From: Lutibacter citreus
GTDB lineage: Bacteria; Bacteroidota; Bacteroidia; Flavobacteriales; Flavobacteriaceae
Length of the DNA: 64,000 nt
Reading direction: 5' to 3'
Assembly: GCF_003260195.1 (NCBI RefSeq)
Contig: NZ_QEIH01000009.1
Location: 143,497 to 207,496, forward strand
The notes beneath the pieces are model-generated. The model was given only the letters and a program-made list of their open reading frames with translations, was not told where the DNA came from and ran no database searches. The translations under genes and the position numbers were made by a program. This document shows positions 1 through 7,805 of this stretch, piece after piece. Within the stretch, counting starts at the first letter, position 1; each line of letters begins with the position of its first letter.

Positions 1-244
1 TATTATCATATTTAGGATCACCAATAGCACCAAATAAAATGGCATCAGCTTTTGAACAAATTTTTAAAGTTTCTTCAGGTAGCGGATCTCCTGTTTCATC
101 AATAGCGGCTGCACCTACAAGAGCTTTTGTATATTTAAAAGTGTGTTGGTGTTTTTCAGCTATAGCGTCTAATACTTTTACAGCTTGTTGAGTTACTTCT
201 GGTCCAATTCCATCGCCTGGAAGTAAAGCGATATTTAATTTCAT
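1..244 (-). CDS. leuB: 3-isopropylmalate dehydrogenase, N-terminal part (cut by window edge)
   Basis: Only the first 81 residues are inside the window; the gene runs off the left edge. The start is the ATG at 244-242. The N-terminus reads MKLNIALLPGDGIGPEV, the nucleotide-binding start typical of isopropylmalate/isocitrate dehydrogenases, and continues to ILFGAIGDPKYDN, the LeuB form of the family signature. LeuB oxidises and decarboxylates 3-isopropylmalate with NAD+ in the cytosolic leucine pathway. It lies 195 nt downstream of leuA on the same strand, so a leuA-leuB transcription unit is likely, with a hairpin between the two genes. Family assignment is firm; length and active site cannot be checked here. 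Confidence 0.93.
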   Translation of the reverse strand, partial: MKLNIALLPGDGIGPEVTQQAVKVLDAIAEKHQHTFKYTKALVGAAAIDETGDPLPEETLKICSKADAILFGAIGDPKYDN

Positions 245-317
245 ACATGTTTAATTGAATGATTGTCGAACCTTTAAAGTTGTCAAATCAAATTTTAATA
301 TTTATTATATACAAATT

Positions 318-341
318 AAGCCTTTTCTTTTGAAAAGGCTT
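318..341 (-). other. Perfect hairpin between leuA and leuB
   Basis: A perfect 10-bp inverted repeat (AAGCCTTTTC / GAAAAGGCTT) closes on a 4-nt loop. It lies in the leuA-leuB spacer. No T-run follows on either strand, so it is not a canonical intrinsic terminator. It could be a weak terminator, an RNA processing site or a stability element that sets the leuA:leuB ratio. The rest of the 195-nt spacer is AT-rich and shows nothing else I recognise. Confidence 0.5.
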
Positions 342-439
342 AATAATAACTATTAAAATTAATAAATTTAACTTAGTATTTTAAAATTAATAACAATTTT
401 CACATAAAACTATTGTTAATTGATTTTAAAATGAGTGGT

Positions 440-1615
440 TTAGATATGTATTTTTGTTTTTAAAATATGGTTTAAATCCATTAAATGGTGAATGTCTTCA
501 TCATTTACTTGTTTATGATGATCTGCAAATTTTAAAAATTGAGGATATAAATCATCCAATTGAATTTTTGTTAAATCAAATCCAATATTTTTTGCTCTAT
601 ATGCTAAAGCAGCTCTACCACTTCTTGCAGTTAAAACAATAGAAGATTCAGTAACTCCAACATCTGCTGGATCCATTATTTCATATGTTTCACGGTTTTT
701 TATAACACCATCTTGATGTATTCCCGAACTATGTGCAAAAGCATTTTCGCCAACAACAGCTTTGTTTGGTTGCACTAACATTCCCATACTTTCTTGTACA
801 AGTTTACTTGTATCGTACAATAATTTTGTATTTACACCAGTGTCTAAATTTAAGTAAGGGTGTTGTTTTAAGATCATTACAACCTCTTCTAAAGCCGTAT
901 TTCCTGCACGCTCTCCAATACCGTTAATAGTACATTCTATTTGACGTGCTCCATTTTGAATACCAGCAATAGCATTTGCAGTTGCCAAACCTAAATCATT
1001 ATGACAGTGACAAGAAATAATCACATTGTCAATTCCTTTTACATTTTCTTTTAAGTATTTTATTTTTGCACCGTATTCATCAGGTAAACAATATCCTGTA
1101 GTATCAGGGATATTTACAACAGTGGCACCGGCTTTAATAACAGCTTCTATAACTCTAGCTAAATACTCATTGCTTGTTCTACCAGCATCTTCAGCATAAA
1201 ACTCTACATCTTCAACAAAAGTTTTTGAAAATTTAACAGCACCTATAGCACGTTCAATTATTTTTTCTTCAGTTGAATTAAATTTAAATTTAATATGAGA
1301 TTCAGAAGTTCCTATTCCAGTATGTATTCTTGGTCTCTTAGCGTATTTTAATGCTTGTGCAGCTACTTCAATATCTTTTTGGTTTGCTCTGGTTAACCCA
1401 CAAACCGTTGCAGTTTTTACTAGTTTTGAAATTCTTTCTACAGAATTAAAATCACCGGGACTTGAAATTGGAAATCCAGCTTCAATAACATCAACACCTA
1501 AAATATCAAGACGCTCAGCAATGACTAATTTTTGTTCAGTATTTAACTTACAACCAGGGACTTGTTCTCCATCTCTTAAGGTTGTATCAAAAATTTGGAC
1601 TCTATTTTTACTCAT
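440..1615 (-). CDS. leuA: 2-isopropylmalate synthase, short form
   Basis: Condenses acetyl-CoA with 2-oxoisovalerate, the first committed step of leucine synthesis. The 391-residue protein is a DRE-TIM metallolyase: [10 protein letters not shown] at 9-18, metal-binding HCHND at 203-207 and NGIGERAGN at 231-239. An in-frame ATG 33 nt upstream exists, but the chosen start (1615) places [12 protein letters not shown] at the usual N-terminus; the upstream extension is lysine-rich and unlike the family. The protein ends around residue 391, where E. coli LeuA (about 520) carries a C-terminal leucine-binding regulatory domain; that domain is absent. Homocitrate or citramalate synthase are relatives, but adjacency to leuB favours LeuA. 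Confidence 0.93.
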   Translation of the reverse strand: MSKNRVQIFDTTLRDGEQVPGCKLNTEQKLVIAERLDILGVDVIEAGFPISSPGDFNSVERISKLVKTATVCGLTRANQKDIEVAAQALKYAKRPRIHTGIGTSESHIKFKFNSTEEKIIERAIGAVKFSKTFVEDVEFYAEDAGRTSNEYLARVIEAVIKAGATVVNIPDTTGYCLPDEYGAKIKYLKENVKGIDNVIISCHCHNDLGLATANAIAGIQNGARQIECTINGIGERAGNTALEEVVMILKQHPYLNLDTGVNTKLLYDTSKLVQESMGMLVQPNKAVVGENAFAHSSGIHQDGVIKNRETYEIMDPADVGVTESSIVLTARSGRAALAYRAKNIGFDLTKIQLDDLYPQFLKFADHHKQVNDEDIHHLMDLNHILKTKIHI

Positions 1616-1645
1616 TTTTGATTTTTTTTTATCACATTTGAATTT

Positions 1646-1653
1646 CAAAAATA
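1646..1653 (-). promoter_or_regulatory. Candidate -7 promoter element for leuA
   Basis: On the minus strand this octamer reads TATTTTTG, an exact match to the Bacteroidetes -7 consensus TAnnTTTG, about 30 nt upstream of the leuA ATG. I do not see a clear TTTG -33 element at the expected distance, so the call is tentative. No leader peptide with Leu codons was found between this site and leuA. Confidence 0.35.
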
Positions 1654-1765
1654 GAGTTATAGGTTTTCTAAAATTAGGGGTTTTTAATAAAATTTACTAT
1701 ATTCAAATGGGTAATATACCTATTAAAGAGTTGAAAATCAATAAAATAAAAATAAATTAGTTACA

Positions 1766-3310
1766 ATGGCTATTGAGCAAAAAGATGCACTTTTTACATT
1801 AGTAAAGTCACTTTCAAAATCTGAAAAACGACAATTTAAACTGTATGTTGGTAGATTAGGGGGAAATTCTGAAGCTAATTTTATATCGTTATTTAATTTA
1901 TTGGATAAAGTAAATGTTTATAATGATGGTTTAATATTAAAAAAAACCAATATTAAAAAACAGCAAATATCTAATACCAAAGCACATTTATATAAGCAAA
2001 TTTTGGTGAGTTTAAGGATGAATCCTGTGCATCAAAATGTAAGTTCGCAAATAAGAGAGCAGTTTGATTTTGCAACTGTTTTGTATAACAAAGGTTTGTA
2101 TAAGCAAAGTTTAAAAATTTTAGATAAAGCAAAAGAGTTGGCGCTTAGTAATGGTGAAAATAATTTAGCTTATGAAATAGTTGAGTTTGAAAAAATTATA
2201 GAATCACAATATATTACAAGAAGTATGAGTAATAGAGCAGATGAACTTGCTGAACAAGCAAAGGAGTTAAGCTTAAAAAATGTGAGAATTAGTAAGCTTT
2301 CAAACTTATCACTTCAATTATATAGTTTGCTTTTAAAAGCTGGTTATGTGAAAGATAACAAAGATTCTACATTATTAACAGAGTATTTTGAAAGTAGAAT
2401 GCCGAAATTTGATTTGATGAAAATGGGTTTTAAGGAGAAGCTTTTTTTATACAAAGCTTATTTATGGCATAGCTTTATTAAACAAGATTTTGTTTCGGTA
2501 TATAAATATTCTCATAAATGGGTTGATTTGTTTGAAGAGAATCCAGAAATGAAAAAACAACATCCTGTTTTTTATTTAAAAGGAGTCAATTATTTGGCAG
2601 AATCTCTATATTTAAATAGTCATAGAACAAAGTTTAAGGCAATACTTGAATCGTTAGATTTTGATATTAAAAACAATAATATAGTTTTAAATCAAAACAC
2701 TAGTACGTTGGCCTTTATTTATTACAATCAAAATAAATTGAACTTGTTTTTTTTAGAAGGGCAGTTTACAAAAGGACTAGATTTTGTTCAAAATTTATTA
2801 ATTGAACTTAAAAAGTTTGAAGGGCAAATTGATGCGCATCACATTATGGTTTTTTACTATAAAATTGGTTGTATGTATTTTGGAGCTGGTAAAAACGAAG
2901 AGTGTATTTTTTATCTTCAAAAAATTATAAATAATAAAGATTTAAAAATGAGAGAAGACTTATTGTGTTTTTCTCGAGTTTTAAATTTGGTAACACATTA
3001 CGAAGCTGGTATAGATTATAATATTGAAAAGCTTATTGTTTCAACATATAAATTTTTGTTGAAAATGGATGATTTACATGAGGTGCAGCGTAAAATGATC
3101 GCTTTTCTTAAAAACTTAAGTGATATATATCCTCAAGATTTACGTAAAGAATTTATTAAGCTTCATAAAGAATTAAGTAAATATAAAGAGCATCCTTTTG
3201 AAAAAAGAGCTTTCTTGTATTTAGATATTTTATCTTGGTTAGAAAGTAAAATTGAAAATAAATCAGTTGAGTCTATTATTCAAGAAAAGGCAAAAAAACT
3301 TTTAAAATAA
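1766..3310 (+). CDS. Conserved helical (TPR-like) protein of unknown function
   Basis: 514 residues, no signal peptide and no membrane segment visible, so cytosolic. I recognise no catalytic motif. The sequence is strongly helical, with repeats of the form YNKGLYKQSLKILDKAKELA (about residue 111) and YYKIGCMYFGAGKNEECIFY (about 371), which look like degenerate tetratricopeptide helices. The N-terminus (LVKSLSKSEKRQFKLYVGR) is basic. It is transcribed divergently from leuA and sits directly ahead of the ilv leader, so a link to branched-chain amino acid metabolism or its regulation is possible but only positional. No terminator separates it from the ilv leader, so read-through into the attenuators is possible. 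Start ATG at 1766 fits; no Shine-Dalgarno, as usual for the phylum. Confidence 0.8.
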   Translation: MAIEQKDALFTLVKSLSKSEKRQFKLYVGRLGGNSEANFISLFNLLDKVNVYNDGLILKKTNIKKQQISNTKAHLYKQILVSLRMNPVHQNVSSQIREQFDFATVLYNKGLYKQSLKILDKAKELALSNGENNLAYEIVEFEKIIESQYITRSMSNRADELAEQAKELSLKNVRISKLSNLSLQLYSLLLKAGYVKDNKDSTLLTEYFESRMPKFDLMKMGFKEKLFLYKAYLWHSFIKQDFVSVYKYSHKWVDLFEENPEMKKQHPVFYLKGVNYLAESLYLNSHRTKFKAILESLDFDIKNNNIVLNQNTSTLAFIYYNQNKLNLFFLEGQFTKGLDFVQNLLIELKKFEGQIDAHHIMVFYYKIGCMYFGAGKNEECIFYLQKIINNKDLKMREDLLCFSRVLNLVTHYEAGIDYNIEKLIVSTYKFLLKMDDLHEVQRKMIAFLKNLSDIYPQDLRKEFIKLHKELSKYKEHPFEKRAFLYLDILSWLESKIENKSVESIIQEKAKKLLK

Positions 3311-3324
3311 AATTTAAACAAAAC

Positions 3325-3355
3325 TTTGCTTTTAAAAAAATAAGTTACATATTTG
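3325..3355 (+). promoter_or_regulatory. Candidate promoter of the ilv leader
   Basis: TTTG at 3325-3328, a 19-nt spacer, then CATATTTG at 3348-3355, one mismatch from the Bacteroidetes -7 consensus TAnnTTTG. With the usual distance from the -7 box, transcription would begin near 3360, only a handful of bases before the first leader-peptide ATG at 3366, so the leader mRNA would be nearly leaderless. It lies just after the stop of the 514-residue gene. Confidence 0.5.
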
Positions 3356-3365
3356 TTTTTCAATT

Positions 3366-3431
3366 ATGAAGAAAGTCAATATCAATATCTTTTCTGTAAA
3401 TGTCTCTGTGATTATTTCGCAAGTAGGTTAG
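3366..3431 (+). CDS. ilv leader peptide 1 (Val/Ile-rich attenuator peptide)
   Basis: A 21-codon reading frame starting ATG at 3366 and ending TAG at 3429-3431. The peptide begins MKKVNINIF and ends VSVIISQVG. Nine of 21 residues are Val (5) or Ile (4), and there is no Leu. It is followed 29 nt after the stop by an intrinsic terminator (3461-3492) and then, further on, by ilvD. The six bases TTAGGA at 3428-3433, which overlap the stop codon, are complementary to TCCTAA at 3468-3473 in the 5' arm of that terminator. This is the layout of a translation-coupled attenuator: stalling at Val/Ile codons would free the anti-terminator segment, whereas a ribosome at the stop codon would cover it. The frame is too short for ordinary gene callers. 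Confidence 0.82.
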   Translation: MKKVNINIFSVNVSVIISQVG

Positions 3432-3473
3432 GACTGTTATTGTAATTACATATAAATTATAAAGCCTTCCTAA
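3428..3473 (+). promoter_or_regulatory. Anti-terminator pairing, ilv attenuator 1
   Basis: TTAGGA (3428-3433), overlapping the leader-1 stop codon, is the exact reverse complement of TCCTAA (3468-3473) in the 5' arm of terminator 1. Only 6 bp pair cleanly, so on its own this is weaker than the equivalent element of attenuator 2. Confidence 0.5.
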
Positions 3474-3492
3474 ATTTTAGTAAGGCTTTTTT
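3461..3492 (+). terminator. Intrinsic terminator of ilv attenuator 1
   Basis: Stem AAAGCCTT (3461-3468) with AAGGCTTT (3482-3489), an internal C/T mismatch, and an inner stem CTAAA/TTTAG (3470-3474 with 3476-3480), followed by a run of six T at 3487-3492. It follows leader peptide 1 and precedes leader peptide 2. Confidence 0.85.
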
Positions 3493-3503
3493 ATTATAAA
3501 AAA

Positions 3504-3566
3504 ATGAAATTAATAAAAATACAAATCGTCATTTTAATTCAAGTCGTTATTGTCTTAATAACGTGA
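3504..3566 (+). CDS. ilv leader peptide 2 (Ile/Val/Leu-rich attenuator peptide)
   Basis: A 20-codon frame, ATG at 3504 to TGA at 3564-3566, starting 12 nt after terminator 1. The peptide starts MKLIKIQ and ends VVIVLIT; 14 of 20 residues are branched-chain (7 Ile, 4 Val, 3 Leu). Three of its four Val codons are GTC, which is uncommon in this AT-rich genome. Unlike leader 1 it contains Leu. A second intrinsic terminator starts 26 nt after the stop. The bases around the stop codon (3565-3575) nearly copy the 3' arm of that terminator, which is what an anti-terminator requires. A hydrophobic frame can arise by chance in AT-rich DNA, but the coupled hairpins and position before ilvD argue against that. 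Confidence 0.82.
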   Translation: MKLIKIQIVILIQVVIVLIT

Positions 3567-3606
3567 TGAAGGTTTGTATATATAATCAAATAAAAAAACC
3601 TACATC
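3565..3606 (+). promoter_or_regulatory. Anti-terminator pairing, ilv attenuator 2
   Basis: GATGAAGGTTT at 3565-3575, starting inside the leader-2 stop codon, differs by one base from GATGTAGGTTT in the 3' arm of terminator 2 (3616-3626). It can therefore pair with the 5' arm AAACCTACATC (3596-3606) over 10 of 11 positions, the mismatch being A3569 with A3602. Pairing here would prevent the terminator. A ribosome that finishes leader 2 would cover this segment; one stalled at the upstream Ile/Val/Leu codons would leave it free. Confidence 0.72.
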
Positions 3607-3630
3607 TAAAAAAATGATGTAGGTTTTTTT
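3592..3630 (+). terminator. Intrinsic terminator of ilv attenuator 2
   Basis: A perfect 15-bp stem between 3592-3606 and 3616-3630 (core CCTACATC / GATGTAGG), a 9-nt A-rich loop, and a run of seven T at 3624-3630. It is the last hairpin before ilvD. The remaining 210 nt to the ilvD ATG are AT-rich, with no further hairpin or leader frame that I can support. Confidence 0.88.
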
Positions 3631-3840
3631 ATTGCATAATCATTGTAAAAAATAACAACTTAAAAATCTTAAAATCAATATATTATGAATAATTAGAAGA
3701 GACTGAATATTGTAAAAAAAGTAAAAAAAAAAGTAATAAAACAAATATCTAATTTAAATTTGTTCCTTATTAAAAAATAGTAAATATAAATTGAATTAAT
3801 TTGCGAATTATTCAGTGAAATTGAAAAAACATTAAAATAA

Positions 3841-5523
3841 ATGCAATTAAACAAATATAGTAAAAGAGTAACACAAGATCCAACGCAACCTGCAGCTCAA
3901 GCAATGTTGTATGGAGTAGGTTTATCTGATGATGATATGAAAAAACCTCAAGTTGGTATTGCAAGTACTGGTTATGATGGTAACCCTTGTAATATGCACC
4001 TTAATGGCTTAGCTGGATTTATTCAAGATGAAGTAAATAAAAATGACTTAGTTGGATTAAAGTTTAATACAATTGGAGTTAGTGATGGTATTTCAATGGG
4101 GACTTCAGGGATGAATTATTCTTTACCTTCTCGTGATGTTATTGCAGACTCTATTGAAATAGTAATGAATGCACAAAGTTATGATGGTTTAGTTACCGTT
4201 GTAGGTTGTGATAAAAATATGCCAGGAGCAATTATGGCAATGCTACGTTTAAATCGTCCATCATTAATGGTGTACGGAGGAACAATTGCTTCGGGAAAAC
4301 ACAATGGTAAAAAATTAAATATTGTTTCTGCTTTTGAAGCCTTAGGTCAGAAAATATCTGGAGCTATAGATGAAGAAGAATATAGACAAATTATTAAAAA
4401 AGCAATTCCAGGAGCAGGAGCTTGTGGAGGTATGTATACAGCAAATACAATGGCATCATCAATTGAAGCTATGGGATTTGCATTACCATATAATTCATCA
4501 ATTCCAGCTGAAAATCCTCATAAAGAATCTGAAAGTGAGCGAATTGCCGCAGCTATCAAAAATTTACTGGAGTTGGATTTGAAACCTTTAGATATAATTA
4601 CAAAAAAATCTCTTGAAAATGCAATTACATTAGTAAATGCTTTAGGAGGTTCTACAAATGCAGTACTACATTATTTAGCAATTGCACACGCAGCAGGTAT
4701 TGAATTTACTTTAGATGATTTTCAACGTGTAAGTGATAAAACACCTTTAATAGCAGATTTAAAACCAAGTGGAGAATATTTAATGGAAGATGTTCACGGA
4801 GTTGGAGGTACACCTGCAATTATGAAATATTTATTAGATGAAGGTTTTTTACATGGAGATTGTATGACAATTACAGGTAAAACATTGGCTGAGAATTTAG
4901 CAGATGTAAAAGCTATTAAGTTTGAAGATGGTCAGGATGTTATTCATCCAACAGATAAAGCATTAAAATCTTCTGGAAATCTTCAAATTTTATTCGGAAA
5001 TCTTGCTACAGCAGGTTCCGTAGCTAAAATTAGTGGTAAAGAAGGAAATTTATTTGAAGGGAAAGCAGTAGTTTTTAATAGTGAAGACGAAGCAAATGCA
5101 GGAATTGGTGCAGGAAAAGTTTCAAGAGGAGATGTAGTAGTTATAAGATATGTAGGCCCAAAAGGAGGTCCGGGAATGCCAGAAATGCTAAAGCCAACTT
5201 CTATGATAATGGGAGCAGGTTTAGGGAAATCAGTAGCGTTAATTACTGATGGACGTTTCTCTGGTGGAACTCACGGATTTGTTGTAGGACATATTACTCC
5301 AGAAGCACAATCTGGAGGAACAATTGGTTTGATAGAAGATGGTGATATTATTAAAATTGATGCCTCAAATAATTCTATTAATGTTCTTGTTTCTGAAGAA
5401 ATATTAGCAGAAAGAAAGACAAAGTGGGTTGAACCAGCTCCAAAACATACAAAAGGAATATTATATAAATATGCTAAAACAGTTTCTTCTGCTTCAGAAG
5501 GATGTGTTACAGATAAATTTTAA
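3841..5523 (+). CDS. ilvD: Dihydroxy-acid dehydratase
   Basis: Dehydrates 2,3-dihydroxy-isovalerate and -methylvalerate to the keto acids that precede Val and Ile; cytosolic iron-sulfur enzyme. 560 residues, the normal family length. Three cysteines expected to hold a [2Fe-2S] cluster are visible: C50 in GNPCNMH, C123 in GCDKNMPGA and C195 in [12 protein letters not shown]. The second family signature [15 protein letters not shown] is near the C-terminus. It is the first structural gene after the two attenuators and is followed by ilvB after 3 nt. The last residues (EGCVTDKF) are typical of the family. Confidence 0.97.
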   Translation: MQLNKYSKRVTQDPTQPAAQAMLYGVGLSDDDMKKPQVGIASTGYDGNPCNMHLNGLAGFIQDEVNKNDLVGLKFNTIGVSDGISMGTSGMNYSLPSRDVIADSIEIVMNAQSYDGLVTVVGCDKNMPGAIMAMLRLNRPSLMVYGGTIASGKHNGKKLNIVSAFEALGQKISGAIDEEEYRQIIKKAIPGAGACGGMYTANTMASSIEAMGFALPYNSSIPAENPHKESESERIAAAIKNLLELDLKPLDIITKKSLENAITLVNALGGSTNAVLHYLAIAHAAGIEFTLDDFQRVSDKTPLIADLKPSGEYLMEDVHGVGGTPAIMKYLLDEGFLHGDCMTITGKTLAENLADVKAIKFEDGQDVIHPTDKALKSSGNLQILFGNLATAGSVAKISGKEGNLFEGKAVVFNSEDEANAGIGAGKVSRGDVVVIRYVGPKGGPGMPEMLKPTSMIMGAGLGKSVALITDGRFSGGTHGFVVGHITPEAQSGGTIGLIEDGDIIKIDASNNSINVLVSEEILAERKTKWVEPAPKHTKGILYKYAKTVSSASEGCVTDKF

Positions 5524-5526
5524 TAT

Positions 5527-7260
5527 ATGAAAACATTAAACAAGGAAGCGAAACAGAAGGAGACAGCAAAAACTGTTAAAATTTCAGGTGCAGAGGCAGT
5601 TCTAAATTGCCTTTTAGCGGAAGGTGCTGATTTGGCTTTTGGATATCCGGGAGGAGCCATTATGCCAGTTTATGATGAAATATATAAATATCGTGAAAAA
5701 TTTCACCATGTTTTAACACGTCATGAACAAGGAGCAATACACGCAGCGCAAGGCTTTGCACGTGTTACTGGAAAACCAGGAATTGTATTTGCAACCTCAG
5801 GACCTGGAGCAACAAATTTAGTTACTGGTATTGCTGATGCCCAAATAGATTCTACACCTTTAGTGTGTATTACAGGTCAAGTAGCATCTCATTTATTAGG
5901 GTCGGATGCTTTTCAGGAAACCGATATAATTGGTATTTCAACACCTGTAACCAAATGGAATTATCAAGTTACAAAAGCTTCAGAAATCCCTGAAGTTATT
6001 GCTAAAGCATTTTACATTGCAAAATCTGGAAGACCAGGACCCGTTTTAATTGATATTACTAAAGATGCTCAATTTGGAGAGTTGGATTTTTCATATAAAA
6101 AATGTGAAAAAATAAGAAGTTATAGAGCAATTCCTAAGTTTGATACTAAAAAAGTAAAAGAAGCAGCTACATTAATAAATAGCGCAAAAAAACCATTTAT
6201 TGTTTGGGGACAAGGAGTTATAATTGGTGAAGCAGAACAAGAGTTTAAAAACTTTATAGAAAAAACAAATATTCCTTCAGCTTGTACAGGTCTTGGCCTT
6301 TCAGCTTTAGATACAGCACACCCTTTAAATGTTGGTATGGTTGGTATGCATGGTAATTATGCACCAAATGTATTAACCAATTCTTGTGATGTTTTAATTG
6401 CTATTGGTATGCGTTTTGATGACCGTGTTACTGGAAATTTAGAAACATACGCAAAGCAAGCAAAAGTTATTCATTTAGAAATTGACCCTTCTGAAATTGA
6501 TAAAAATGTAAAAACAGATATTGCTGTTTTGGGTTCAGTAAAGGAAACTTTAGTGGATATAATGCAATATGTTAATAAAGGAGATCATAGTGAATGGATG
6601 AAAGAATTTGATAAATTATATCAAATTGAAAAAGAAACTGTAATTGACGATCAATTAAATCCTATCAAGCAAGGCTTAACAATGGGTGAGGTTTTAAGTG
6701 GTATTAATAAAGAAACAAAAGGAGATGCTGTAATAGTTACCGATGTTGGGCAGCATCAAATGTTTGCTTGGCGTTATGCTAACTTTACAAAAACAAGAAG
6801 TAATGTTACTTCTGGTGGATTGGGAACTATGGGATTTGCATTGCCAGCAGCAATTGGTGCAAAACTGGGAGTTCCAAATCGTGAAGTAATTGCTATTATT
6901 GGAGATGGAGGTTATCAAATGACTTGTAATGAATTGGGGACAATATTACAAACAAGAGCAGCTGTTAAAATTGTAGTATTAAATAATGGTTATTTAGGAA
7001 TGGTACGTCAATGGCAAGAACTGTTTTTTGATAAACGCTATGCCTCAACAGAAATGGTGAGTCCAGATTTTGTTAAATTAGCAGAATCTTATGATATTGA
7101 AGCTCAAAGAGTTTCGAGTCGAGGAAATTTGGCTCAAGCAATAAAAACAATGGTGCAATCAAAAGAATCCTATTTTCTTGAAGTAGTTATTGAAAAAGAA
7201 GACAATGTTTTTCCAATGATACCAACAGGAGCAAGTGTTTCAGATATAAGATTAAGTTAA
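5527..7260 (+). CDS. ilvB: Acetolactate synthase, large (catalytic) subunit
   Basis: ThDP-dependent condensation of two pyruvates, or of pyruvate with 2-oxobutyrate. 577 residues with the three-domain layout of the family. The N-terminal ThDP domain has GYPGGAIMPVYD (39-50) and the catalytic glutamate E67 in TRHEQGA; the C-terminal ThDP-binding motif runs from GDGG near 459 to NNG near 486. It follows ilvD by 3 nt and is 2 nt ahead of ilvN, its regulatory partner, which argues for anabolic AHAS rather than a catabolic ALS. The first 18 residues (Lys-rich, before KISGAEAVL) are a short extension; a later start is possible but no better ATG is present. Confidence 0.97.
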   Translation: MKTLNKEAKQKETAKTVKISGAEAVLNCLLAEGADLAFGYPGGAIMPVYDEIYKYREKFHHVLTRHEQGAIHAAQGFARVTGKPGIVFATSGPGATNLVTGIADAQIDSTPLVCITGQVASHLLGSDAFQETDIIGISTPVTKWNYQVTKASEIPEVIAKAFYIAKSGRPGPVLIDITKDAQFGELDFSYKKCEKIRSYRAIPKFDTKKVKEAATLINSAKKPFIVWGQGVIIGEAEQEFKNFIEKTNIPSACTGLGLSALDTAHPLNVGMVGMHGNYAPNVLTNSCDVLIAIGMRFDDRVTGNLETYAKQAKVIHLEIDPSEIDKNVKTDIAVLGSVKETLVDIMQYVNKGDHSEWMKEFDKLYQIEKETVIDDQLNPIKQGLTMGEVLSGINKETKGDAVIVTDVGQHQMFAWRYANFTKTRSNVTSGGLGTMGFALPAAIGAKLGVPNREVIAIIGDGGYQMTCNELGTILQTRAAVKIVVLNNGYLGMVRQWQELFFDKRYASTEMVSPDFVKLAESYDIEAQRVSSRGNLAQAIKTMVQSKESYFLEVVIEKEDNVFPMIPTGASVSDIRLS

Positions 7261-7262
7261 TT

Positions 7263-7784
7263 ATGGAAGAAATTATAAATTTTACATTTTCAGTATATAC
7301 TGAAAATAACGTAGGAATATTAAACCGTCTTTCTGCAATATTTTTAAAACGACATATTAATATTGAGAGTATGTCTGTTTCAAAATCAGAAATTGAAAAC
7401 GTTCACAGATTTACATTTGTAGTGAATATACCTGAAGTACTAGCTAGAAAAGTTGCAGGGCAATTAGAAAAGCAAATTGAAGTAATACGAGCTTTTTATC
7501 ACACACAAGATGAAATTATTTACAATGAAACAGCTTTGTTTAAAATTTCATCAGAACATTTATACGATGAGAAACTTCAGAAAAAATTTAAATTTAGAAG
7601 AGCTCATATACTTACAATAACTGAAAATTATTTTGTTATTGAAGCTTCAGGAACAAAAGAAAATATAGATAAAATGTATAGGAAATTAAAACCTTATGGT
7701 TTGTTGCAATTTGTTCGTTCAGGACGTATAGCAATTACAAGACCTAAAATGGCAATTTCAGAATTATTACAAGAATTTAATTAA
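7263..7784 (+). CDS. ilvN: Acetolactate synthase, small (regulatory) subunit
   Basis: 173 residues. The N-terminal ACT domain (about 4-80: FTFSVYTENNVGILNRLSAIFLKR) is where valine normally binds to inhibit AHAS, and the C-terminal domain (about 95-173) contacts and activates the catalytic subunit. Slightly longer than E. coli IlvH (163). It starts 2 nt after ilvB, consistent with a stoichiometric pair. The ACT motif with NVGILNRLSAIF is retained, so valine feedback is plausible but not provable from the sequence. Confidence 0.95.
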   Translation: MEEIINFTFSVYTENNVGILNRLSAIFLKRHINIESMSVSKSEIENVHRFTFVVNIPEVLARKVAGQLEKQIEVIRAFYHTQDEIIYNETALFKISSEHLYDEKLQKKFKFRRAHILTITENYFVIEASGTKENIDKMYRKLKPYGLLQFVRSGRIAITRPKMAISELLQEFN

Positions 7785-7805
7785 AAGAATAAAAGAATAA
7801 AAAAA

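Noticed and set aside
1616..1648. Upstream in-frame ATG giving LeuA 11 more residues
   Set aside because: The extension is Lys-rich and unlike the family N-terminus; the ATG at 1615 lies at the conserved position.
3759..3803. Second ilvD promoter (TTTG at 3759-3762 with TTAATTTG at 3796-3803)
   Set aside because: The spacer is 33 nt, much longer than the usual 19-21 nt, so it is not a credible pair.
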